NCBI GenBank assembly: GCA_910574455.1
Contig: CAJSYZ010000002.1
Span: 2,691,671 to 2,755,670 of the forward strand
DNA: 64,000 bases
Reading direction: 5' to 3'
From: Trichaptum fuscoviolaceum
Lineage: Eukaryota; Basidiomycota; Agaricomycetes; Hymenochaetales; Trichaptaceae
The notes under the pieces are model-generated. The model had not been told where the DNA came from and made no database searches. It saw only the letters and a list, made by a program, of their open reading frames with translations. Below are positions 55,753 through 64,000 of this stretch, one piece after another. Position numbers and translations under genes: made by a program. The first letter of the stretch is position 1. Each line of letters starts with the position of its first letter.

Positions 55753-56680
55753 ATGGTAGAGGCAGAAGCAAAAATCCGCAGATATGTCCACCCAGAGGAC
55801 AACAAGCTCGTGCGTTTCATGGTGGGCAAGTCGCTCATGGAGCCTTTGGCTGAGGCGAACATCAGAGGTAAGTGCAACAGATAATATTGTGCTTGAAGAT
55901 TTTCATTAAGCTTTTGTATCTCCAAAATTCAGCTACAAGTCACTATTGGACAATTGCAGCTTGGATTTTGTGCTCATGCACGTTTGTGCAACTGATGAAT
56001 TGGTGGCCGACTGATCAGTACGGGTACTGGGGCTACTTGCGACCTTTTCCCGCTTTCGCGGTATCAGCCTTGCCGTTTATGTTCGCCATCGACTGGTAAG
56101 TCTCTAATTCTCCGTGTGTGTGCATTTCACTGAGTGCTACCGTCCTAGGCTTCAGAGGCCCGAATTTGAGAAGGATGTCGTCGAGGTCCTCAAACGACCA
56201 GACATCGTCAACGTCGAAGAGTACTACAACCGCTCTCCTTCCTCGGGTTTATGGATCCTAGAATACGGAGACAAGTTCGTCGGACTTGTAGCAGTGGATG
56301 CTTCACCGGATTCATTGTCGAACAATACTGTTCTTCGTAAGGAACCAGAGAAGTCGAAGAAGACAACTGCAAAAGACAAACATCAGGACGAACAGACATC
56401 GGCAACGGCCACTATCCGCCATTTATACGTCTCGTATCCCTACCGCAGTGCAGGGGCTCAAGATGACTTGATTTCCTTTGCAGTTGACCATTGCTTTGGC
56501 TCATCGGAAGTGGTGCAGAATATCCGAGCTACACCGTCACCGCTCTCTACTTACATAGGCCGGGCATTGGCACAAGCGAATTTCAATGTCATCATGCGTG
56601 GTGATAAGGTCGGGCTATTTAAATGGCCGACGCTTGTATATGAGCTCACCAGGGAGACTTGGAAGGCGAAGCAGCAATAG
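55753..56680 (+). CDS. Membrane-anchored GNAT-like protein
   Basis: Three exons joined by introns near 55867-55932 and 56096-56149. The N-terminus (MVEAEAKIRRYVHPEDNKLV) begins like a GNAT fold. Two hydrophobic spans follow, HYWTIAAWILCSCTFVQLMN and FPAFAVSALPFMFAIDW, as a hairpin. The soluble part has GNAT-type blocks: SGLWILEYGDKFVGLVAVDA (beta4), ATIRHLYVSYPYRSAGAQDD (acetyl-CoA-binding-like A loop, imperfect RxxGxG/A) and a C-terminal helix/strand region ending WKAKQQ. About 267 residues. Similar predicted proteins occur in basidiomycetes; the membrane hairpin inside an acetyltransferase fold is unusual. Catalytic activity is not shown. Confidence 0.7.
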
Positions 56681-56805
56681 ACTTTCACTTCCACCATAAG
56701 TCCGTGAAGATATTGTTGTATCTCTTAATCGTACATGAGATTGAAGAATATGTTATAATGTACGTTTGCTATATACCTTCTTATAACAGCCAGAATATTC
56801 CGGTG

Positions 56806-58202
56806 TTACATCGTCAAGAAATTTACGAGACATTCCACTACAGCCTCTACGTACGTCGGGTCGACCAGGAGGTCATGCGCCGCACCCTGGACAGGAACAA
56901 ACTGAGCATGCGGAATCATGGTCTTAACCTTCTCGCCGTACTCGAAAGGAACGATAGCGTCCTCAGTGCCCTAGGTGATGAGTCAAGAATTAGAGCATGT
57001 AAAACCTCAACATAAATGCAAATCCTACATGAATTATAAGCGTCTTAAATGCCGGGTCATGTTTCCCAATCCATTCGAATGTGGTGGAGAGTCCACCCAA
57101 GGGACCCACGTCACGAATGGAAGCGATGGCATCGCTATACCCGAGCAATGCTTGACTTTGTAGATCACGAAGCTGAGTAAGGCAAACAATCATTACCGTA
57201 ACAACCTGCCAATCCAAGCGGCGACCTACCTCTGTCATGCTAGGAATCGGGTTCACAGGTTTCTGCGGTTCGAAAGGCATATTAGCCGGGCATATTGTAT
57301 CTTCGCTGACTTAGCTTACGGAGGTTGGTGAGGTCTTTAAAGTCTCCTGAAAACAGTCGCCCGAATCAACTTGTTGAGGACACTGAATGACGTCACTGGA
57401 TGACTTCAGAGGCAAACCTTTCGTGATGGAACTCCTGAACTCGCGATAAAGACAAGTTTATCGCAAAGATGAGGAAATGACGAGGCGAATGCCGCGGTCA
57501 CACCTCCACCCTAGCGATGACCAAGTTTGTGCTCGTGAAATCACTCTGAATACACGTACTTTCAAGGATAAGGTACTGACCATCGAGAACCCGACGATAG
57601 TCGCTGCATCCCATCTTACATATTGCATGAGAAGAGCTAGCTGGATTGTGAATAGATTTGCATCGTATGGCAGGGTCGGTGCCTCCGAATAACCCTTCCC
57701 ATAGAGATCTTCATACATCCGCAATTCAATCAAAAGGGTTCTGCCAAGATGCATATAGTCACATACCATACGCTAAGACTCGGAATCCTCTCGAAGCCAA
57801 TATGGGTGCAACGTCTTTCCATGTTATTGCGGGAATAGTCAAGCCGTGAATCAGAACAACCTAACATTTTTTCTTCCACTATGCGAACATTTGATTGGAC
57901 GAGTTCTGTGAGGTACCTTTATTCCATCCTCTGGCCCGAGAAGCCAGTAGCGAGTCCGACCATTGGGCAGAGTAACATAGTTGCCTATGTAGTTTCGCAA
58001 GCGCAAGTAATTATAAGGACTGGCTATCAGTAGACCACTCACCTCCGGGGAATATATCCGCTGGGTATAGCTGTCGAATCCTAGAGTTCTCAGGAAGCGA
58101 CTCCATAGACGGCTGAATCTGGGGAAATTCCTGTCGGAACTGAGGAAGCCATTGCTATCAAGTCAATCGTATTACAGAGGATAATATCATGCTCACTGCC
58201 AT
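56806..58202 (-). CDS. Alpha/beta hydrolase (epoxide-hydrolase/esterase-like)
   Basis: Start 58202 uses a tiny first exon (ATGGCA) joined by an intron to QWLPQFRQEFPQIQPS. Then come MESLPENSRIRQLYPADIFP, NYVTLPNGRTRYWLLGPED and VVLIHGLTIP-type sequence (oxyanion HG). DLYGRGYSEAP follows, then the nucleophile elbow IVGFSMGG (Ser). The C-terminal part has LLGYSDAIASIRDVG, GTEDAIVPFEYGEKVKTMIP (acid region) and FVPVQGAAHDLLVDP (catalytic His), ending CLVNFLTM. A complete Ser-Asp/Glu-His triad is plausible. Around eight short introns. The start codon is 156 bp from that of ELP5 on the other strand. Confidence 0.8.
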
Positions 58203-58358
58203 CCTGAACTATCAGCTCTGAGCTCTGTATAGAGTGAGACTGAGGACGAGGGAAGAGAGAGAGCTTGAGGCAACTTGAATGGTTGTATTTATGCCGATCC
58301 CTCCGAGAGGTGTACCTTATTTGATCTAGCCGCAGGACAGCCGACGGAAGCAAGCACA

Positions 58359-59700
58359 ATGGCCCTCCCATCCATCCTCTCCGACTCCCAAAAGGCCCGG
58401 TCTGGCAACACAAACCCCTTCATTCTCATACAATCCTCAGCGGCACAAACTGCGTTGCCTGTGCTCCGGAAATTCATTGAAGGCATTGCGGCGAATGGCG
58501 ATGTGCTCTTAGTCTCGTCGTTGTATACACCGGAGGACTTACTTGGACAGACGTACAAGAATGACTATCCGAACGTAAGGGCGGTGGACTGGACGAGTTG
58601 TGTGCCCGGGTACTCGAAGGAAGAACTTGGGTATGACCAGAAGGTAAAGGTGGTTGACGATGCGCTCAAAGGTGTGAGTCAGTCTTCGACGAGCTGAAGT
58701 GAAGAAACAGACTGAGAATGTGCTATAGGTCTGACAGGTCCGTTGACCGTCGTAGTAGACTCCGTCGACACCATAGACGATGACCTCGGGTCCTCATCAA
58801 AGACGTATAGATTCCTCTCCAACATTCTTAACACTCTTCGTGCTCGCAAAGGTGCCAATCAAAGTTTCATACTGCCGTCGACTTCGTGCTGAACAAATTG
58901 CATACCTAGATCCATCCAGACTAATCTGCCATCTCACATCCACCTCCCGGATGCGCGCTCTCCTCATAGACATGAGTTTCTCCCCATCCCTCGCGCTCCT
59001 AACAGCACACCCACCCGCTCTGCTCACACACATCGCCTCTGCCTATCTCACCCCTCCACCCCTATCCCCTTCCGGTGACTCATCTCCCGACGACGTCAAG
59101 TTCTGGCGCGTCTTCCTCCCGCTCTCCGAACGGACGCATGAGGTCGAAGCGCTTGTGTTTGGCGCGGAAGGTGAAGGTGGTGGAGGCGGTGGGCTAGGCG
59201 ATGAGTTTGTCGTTGAAGTCCTCGTACGTGGCCGGAATAACGATCGACAAATAACTGTTGCGTCCGGTAGCAGAAGAAGGGGTGTAGAGCGGTCATTGGA
59301 GGGCTGGAGTACTGCGAAAGGCGGTCCCGTTCCCCTCGAGAGCCTCGAGTCGCTAAAGAGCGCTTTCAGGAAAGTTTCAATAGCCGAAAAAGTGAGATAG
59401 ATTTGGTATTCTATGACTTTTACTGACTGAAAAATTATACAAGGATGCACCCGATCCGACGAAGAACTTGACGTTCAACCTGAATTTGACAGAGACACAG
59501 CAGGCGTCTCGTTCTCAAGTTCCCTTGCCTTACGAGCATGATGGTGAGTAACTGCTTCCTTGCCTCAAATATGTAAACTAAAGCATCAAACAGGTAAAGC
59601 ACAAATGGCAGACCAGAAAGCACCAGGACAGATATTCTATGACCCAGATTCAGCAGATGATCTCGATGACGAAGATCCAGATGAGGACCTTGATATTTAA
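58359..59700 (+). CDS. ELP5: Elongator complex subunit ELP5
   Basis: Subunit of the Elp456 ring of Elongator, needed for wobble-uridine modification of tRNAs. Start 58359 reads MALPSILSDSQKARSGNTNP, followed by ANGDVLLVSSLYTPEDLLG and VRAVDWTSCVPGYSKEELG. After an intron comes GPLTVVVDSVDTIDDDLGSS, a RecA-like core without a P-loop, as in ELP5. A further exon (DPSRLICHLTSTSRMRALLI), then FVVEVLVRGRNNDRQITVAS, and the acidic end DSADDLDDEDPDEDLDI typical of Elp5. Four introns. About 360 residues. Confidence 0.85.
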
Positions 59701-60553
59701 AAGAAAGCCCTTCCCTACTAGAAGTAGTCTCCGGCCTGTGTCTGCAATATAAATATCTAACCACAAAGCTGGGATTTCTGCATGCAATTTAAACATAACA
59801 TTACACAATTTTTCAATTTTGTTTATGTGCAAGGGGAGATTTGCTACAGAACACATCGTTACGCGCAGCATGCGGGCGCGAAATGAGGGAATAAGTGAAG
59901 GATCTAAGTAACAGGGGGATGGAAATACTGTCTTCATTTGACGGGACAGCGACTGCAAATTTGGATAGAGGAGGAGGACGAGGAAGGACTTGAGAGCCAG
60001 CAAGATGAGGGGTAGGAGACAAGGGTGAGGATAAAGGATTTTAGGAAAAAGGGGGAAAAGGGTGGACACACGGGGAGAGACGAGAAATAAGTACGGATTG
60101 GGGAATGCATGACGGGAGGAATAGACTGCAGCTCGAAAGGTAGTAAGCGACACATTGAAAAAGGTACGACACATTTCGTGCAGATGCAGTCATGGGAGCG
60201 TGACATATTCGAAGCATGCAATCAAACAGTCAATAGCATAGGATCAGATAACTCATTTGGAATGGGAGAGGTTGTGGAGGGGGAAAAGACTTAGTACGAA
60301 GAAAGAGGATTCGGAGGACCAACCATCGATTAACGTTTATCGGAGATGAAACGGTTAGAATGAAGAATTTTGTTGGTGAGAAAAGATACCAAGGGGAGTG
60401 CATTGCTACTGCACAGACCGCCGGCTCCGCAGCAGTCCCAGACAGCCTACGTAAATGCGGAAACCCCATCGGAATAGAGCTCAAGAATCCCAATGTGGCA
60501 GCAGACGACTGCGCAGTAGCAGAATGAGACGACCTGTCTCAGCTGCTGGCACT
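59701..60553. other. Convergent 3' flanks of ELP5 and the KH gene
   Basis: About 850 bp. Long purine-rich (GA) stretches in plus (60000-60110) produce a spurious minus-strand Ser/Pro/Leu frame (59650-60174). No gene recognised. Confidence 0.5.
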
Positions 60554-61761
60554 TCAGGCGGCCTCCTGCTGCTGCGCCTCGCGCCCGACACGGCGTTCCT
60601 TCTCGCTCTCGAGTTGGTTGTATAGGAGGAAGAGCGCCTTCTCGTTTGCCTCAGGCGTACCGATGATGGTGAACATCCGCTCACCCGTCTCGTCGTGTGG
60701 CGTCTTGGCAATCGAAATCTTTGATCCCGACAGACGACGTATCTCAGTGATCTTGGTCCCGCTGCGGCCAATGATGCATCCGACCATGTCAGAAGGAATG
60801 GAGATGTTCTGAGTGCGGAGGTTGGAGGGCTGTTGTGGGCTGCTCGGCGGAAGTGTTTGTGGAGGTGTCGGCGGAGGCGAGCCAGCACGGCGCCGGTTGG
60901 GAGTTCCCAACGAAGGGTTGGTTGCGTAGCCGTTGGAGGAACGACGCGCACCCGCTGAGCGCTCCTCGCTGCCGCTGCCTGTTCCAGGGTGGAAGAGAAC
61001 GGTTCCCTGGCCGCGCTCCCAGTCTTCGAGGAGGCACTTTCCGATCTGCTCAATGGCGGCGCCAATAGAGTCAGCAGCGCCCTGAACCTCAACAATGCGC
61101 TCAGTGGACTGGGGGAGCATGTCCTTGGATGCAACCATTCGAGCGCCCGAGGCGTCCTGAATGGCCTTGATCTTGAGACCGCCACGGCCGATTATAGTGC
61201 CCATGAGGTTGTGTGAGATCAAGAGACGGATGGAAGTGTTAGAAGTCGGGACGGGGGTCGTTGGTGAAGAAGGGCTGGCATCGATCAGCTGCGCGATGAT
61301 GAGACGGTATGCCTACGAGGGTGGAGAAGGGCAGAAGTAGAGTAGGGATCACACGGCATGTCAGCGCAACAATTCATAAAGCAATTATGGCGGAAATATA
61401 TGCGTACCCTTGCAACACTCTCAACATCTCCACTGACGGTGAGAACGCGTTCGTGGACACCCGGGACGACCTTACTGACACCGGCCTTGACGCCAGTCTG
61501 TTCGCGGAGGTCAGCGACGTTTTTGCCACCTTTCCCGATAATGACGCCGGCGTCCTTGGTGCTAACGAGCGCGCGGAGAGTCAGGATCTCCTGAGCAGAG
61601 ACAGAAGGCGAGCGAGAACGGCCATCGCCAGACTCTAAAAGATTGGAGAAAAACAGGAGAACGCGCGTCGTCAGCAGCCGTCTGAGCATCACACTTGATG
61701 AGAATGATGAAGCACACGCTTACCGATTTCCTTTCCATCACGACGAGGAGAGGCCGACATT
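60554..61761 (-). CDS. Triple KH-domain RNA-binding protein (PCBP/hnRNP K, Rnc1-like)
   Basis: RNA-binding regulator with three KH domains. Start 61761 reads MSASPRRDGKEI and is followed by an intron. KH1 is LTLRALVSTKDAGVIIGKGG then KNVADLREQTGVKAGVSKVV. KH2 is IRLLISHNLMGTIIGRGGLK then IKAIQDASGARMVASKDMLP. KH3 is NISIPSDMVGCIIGRSGTKI then TEIRRLSGSKISIAKTPHDE. Each has the GxxG loop (GKGG, GRGG, GRSG). A Ser/Pro-rich linker with PPPTPPQTLPP separates KH2 from KH3. The C-terminus is Gln-rich (REAQQQEAA). Two or three introns. About 350 residues, like S. pombe Rnc1. Confidence 0.92.
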
Positions 61762-62385
61762 GCGAGGGAGTCAGAGAGCGGCGGAGGTGGGGAATGGGAG
61801 AAGGGGACGGGGCGAGGAGGACGAGGATGGGGGGATGGGGGGTACGAGGATGAGGGGGACGACGTGGATGGAGGAAGAAGAGGAAGAGTGAGGAAGGCGA
61901 CGAGCGAGCAAAAAATAACTTTTAAATTTCTGCCGTCAACGCTTTCCCCGCCCAGTCATCACCGCCCGTTCCCGGCTCAGGCTCCCGACTGATGCACGTG
62001 ACTTACGCCCTAACTGCTCGGTATACAGCCTTCCTCGTCCCTCAACACTGACCACCATCTCGGCTTCGGGGAAAAACCTGAAAAGTCTCAAGTCTCTACT
62101 AGCTATGCACTCAAAATCTCTCAGAACTTTGGAAATGACTGATATCACTCTAAGCTCAGATAATCACGCGTTAATCTGGTCAAAAACTGGCCTTGCATTA
62201 TCTCTTAGTCCGCACGACTTCCTCATGTCCCCGTCCTCGCCACGGGGCACTGCACATGTGCACTCGTTCTACGTACTTTCTCTATCCCCTCTGTCTTCTG
62301 CTCTTGCACCCTCCGCCTGATACCCATCGTTACTGGTAACGATATTTCTTTTACTCTAATAAGCAACCTGGATCCCGAAGTCAAG
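61762..62385. promoter_or_regulatory. Divergent promoter of the KH gene and MARVEL-like gene
   Basis: About 620 bp between starts. GA-rich next to the KH gene, CT-rich before 62386. Short frames at 61936-62148 and 62105-62320 have no support. Confidence 0.45.
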
Positions 62386-63102
62386 ATGCGTAAGGCTTCT
62401 CAGACGGTTCGCTACCATTGGTGGTTTTTCTTGCTCATGGCGCTGGTGGCCATGACCGAGCTTGGTCTTACTGCCTTCCTCATCAACGCTGGCAACGAAC
62501 ATGACACTTGGCCAAGCCCACGCTACCATAAGTTGTACGTAGTTGTGTTTCGGCTTTTGCCTAGCTAACGGGTATACCTGTGGGACACTAGGTTACTGTT
62601 CTTTTGCTTCAACTCCGTCTGGACTACCATGTTCTGCACGGCGTATATATTGTGGCTAGTGGACGGAGCGGTCCATCTACTTGCTAGCATCGCAAGTTCA
62701 ATCGCTTGGTTACTCGTCAACACGGCCCTATGGGTAAACCTACCATCCCCATTCAGTTATATTTATGTTCCTAATTTCATCCTCCCCTTGTTTCGGGCGT
62801 TCTTGCAGGCCGTTGCGTCCGGACTCATGCAGCATACGCGCCGGGGTGGGAACTGTGCCGGCGTACCTACCATCTCACGGTTCGTCAGCGACCGCCTCCC
62901 TCCCCCTTCGTCATGGCCCGAACTTACGCACAATAATTCTAATCCCACTCTGCATCATAGCTGTCGCCAATCGTTGACAGTCGAGGCGCTAGGTTGGACC
63001 GAGCTTGGGCTATCTGCCCTCACGTTACTGGCGACCTGCTTCTGGGCACGCGTAGGACGCAAGAGGAGGAGCTTTGTGAGCGATTCGAGGCGACTAGTGT
63101 AG
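62386..63102 (+). CDS. MARVEL-like four-span membrane protein
   Basis: Start 62386 reads MRKASQTVRYHWWFFLLMAL and the first span continues AMTELGLTAFLI. After a ~58-nt intron follow LLFFCFNSVWTTMFCTAYIL and VHLLASIASSIAWLLVNTAL (spans two and three). The exon with MQHTRRGGNCAGVPTISR gives a Cys-containing loop. The last exon, GWTELGLSALTLLATCFWAR, is span four, ending in a basic tail (VGRKRRSFVSDSRRLV). The four-helix shape with a central loop fits the MARVEL domain of fungal plasma-membrane proteins. About 170 residues. Function unknown. Confidence 0.72.
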
Positions 63103-63347
63103 AGTATAGAATACTTGATGCTACTTCACACTTTTTTCTTGACTTTTCTTTTCGATGTTGACATCTATCGCACGCATGACCTTTTTATGAATATAATGAC
63201 TTTATTAAATCATAACGATATTTGCGCAGTTAAGGGTCGCGTCAATTTCGCAAGCATCAAGATGGTGGTGTTGCCTGCGGCAAGATAGGAGGCGGCTTAG
63301 AATGTTGAAGATATGCTCTTGCACTGAAAGGAAGGGGACAAACTTCT

Positions 63348-64000
63348 ATGCCTTTCTCCACTCATCATGCACTGTCCGAAAGCCAGAAGCGCATGTATGC
63401 GCTCGAGAAAGAAGAAAACTTTCGCTGGGTAGCACGCCTTCTCTCCTCGTGTCCCCCGCCATCGCTCCTCACATTTAACCACACGCAACGCGTCCCTGCC
63501 TCCCTCCAGCTAAGCATCTCGGAGCTGGGTCAGTTCGCGGAGCTGGTGAATGGGGCTATCGACGTCGACTTCGTGTGGAGAAATCTCGAGCAGCTAATAC
63601 GGCCAGACTACCCGCTGGAGGGCTACGACGCGGTGAGGAAATCGCGCCTGCTGTGCGTGTTTCATGGCCGGGTCGCGAATCAGCGGGGGTATATCGTGCA
63701 CCGACCGGAGACGAGGCAGCTGGTGGTCGCATTCTCGGGGACGTCGTCCTTTATGCAGGCGCTGCAAGACCTAGATGCCCGTTTGGTTTCTGTGGCCGCT
63801 TTGAAGTCGGTTAGCGGGTATGATGGACCACCTGCAAGAGTCCATGCTGGGTTCTGGCGGCTGTATCAAGGGGTCAAAGATGCTGCCATTGAAGGATTGG
63901 ACGAATGTCTGAAAACAGTCGAAGTCGACGAGCTGGTTGTCGTTGGCCACAGCCTCGGCGCTGCGATTTCCGCCCTGCTGGTCATGGATCTCTTACAAGC
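63348..64000 (+). CDS. Class-3 lipase (alpha/beta hydrolase), 3' end outside the window
   Basis: One open frame from ATG 63348 to the window end, no stop within 217 codons. No signal peptide. The N-terminus reads MPFSTHHALSESQKRMYALE. The lipase part includes SISELGQFAELVNGAIDVDF, ETRQLVVAFSGTSSFMQALQ (oxyanion GTS region), ARVHAGFWRLYQGVK and VVVGHSLGAAISALLVMDLL. The GHSLG elbow puts the nucleophile Ser at about residue 202. This matches fungal lipase-3 domains. The Asp and His of the triad lie beyond the window. Probably an intracellular lipase, since no secretion signal is seen. Confidence 0.85.
   Translation, partial: MPFSTHHALSESQKRMYALEKEENFRWVARLLSSCPPPSLLTFNHTQRVPASLQLSISELGQFAELVNGAIDVDFVWRNLEQLIRPDYPLEGYDAVRKSRLLCVFHGRVANQRGYIVHRPETRQLVVAFSGTSSFMQALQDLDARLVSVAALKSVSGYDGPPARVHAGFWRLYQGVKDAAIEGLDECLKTVEVDELVVVGHSLGAAISALLVMDLLQ

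Noticed and set aside
59650..60174. 174-codon minus-strand frame rich in Ser, Pro and Leu
   Set aside because: It arises from a GA-rich 3' flank between convergent genes and shows no domain or splice structure.

Overview
The window is nuclear DNA from a filamentous basidiomycete, most likely an agaricomycete. Genes sit on both strands a few hundred bases apart and are cut by many 45-70 nt GT-AG introns, often with a CTRAY-type branch site. The window carries eukaryotic housekeeping genes (uS3, eL32, EF-1alpha, LSM1, MPP10, DRS1, ELP5) and secreted carbohydrate-active enzymes typical of plant-litter or wood fungi. I found no rRNA, CRISPR array or bacterial-style operon. One tRNA gene is present.

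Layout: 0.1-3.1 kb DRS1-type DEAD-box helicase (-). 3.6-4.2 kb GPI-type Ser-rich surface protein (-). 4.5-6.2 kb orphan disordered protein (+). 6.8-7.8 kb secreted expansin/barwin-like protein (-). 8.5-10.1 kb SRA/YDG DNA-binding protein (-). 10.5-11.7 kb SEC9 t-SNARE (-). 11.9-14.4 kb MPP10 (-). 15.5-16.5 kb SUR7/PalI-type membrane protein (+). 17.4-20.3 kb polysaccharide lyase family 8 (+). 20.6-21.4 kb uS3 (-). 22.5-24.7 kb amidase (+). 24.8-26.5 kb 3-ketoacyl-CoA thiolase (-). 26.8-28.2 kb pectinesterase (-). 28.6-29.8 kb divergent pair bL32m / NDUFA5. 30.2-31.4 kb STM1/HABP4-type protein (-). 32.1 kb tRNA-Ser(UGA) with intron (-). 32.5-36.9 kb SPP1/CFP1-type PHD protein (+). 37.1-37.7 kb LSM1 (-). 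38.0-39.5 kb dienelactone hydrolase (-). 39.9-41.6 kb EF-1alpha (-). 42.5-44.7 kb PAS-kinase-like Ser/Thr kinase (-). 45.8-46.4 kb eL32 (+). 46.8-48.2 kb MEMO1 family (+). 48.8-50.4 kb GH5 glycosidase (+). 50.6-52.2 kb PRP46/PLRG1 splicing factor with an atypical tail (+). 52.2-54.3 kb gene-poor, repeat- and foldback-rich block. 54.3-55.5 kb histidine phosphatase (-). 55.8-56.7 kb membrane-anchored GNAT-like protein (+). 56.8-58.2 kb alpha/beta hydrolase (-). 58.4-59.7 kb ELP5 (+). 60.6-61.8 kb triple-KH RNA-binding protein (-). 62.4-63.1 kb MARVEL-like membrane protein (+). 63.3-64.0 kb class-3 lipase (+), cut by the window end.

The genes do not form one pathway. Themes are RNA and ribosome biology (DRS1, MPP10, uS3, eL32, EF-1alpha, STM1, LSM1, PRP46, ELP5, KH protein), mitochondrial function (bL32m, NDUFA5) and secreted polysaccharide attack (expansin-like, PL8, CE8 pectinesterase, GH5), the last scattered rather than clustered. 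Several genes are head-to-head with 150-260 bp between start codons, implying shared promoters. The most unusual stretch is 52.2-54.3 kb: three identical 72-bp tandem repeats, a strong hairpin, a long foldback with two internal arms, and fragments that look like exons of an unrecognised gene, all directly downstream of a PRP46 gene that lacks its usual conserved tail.
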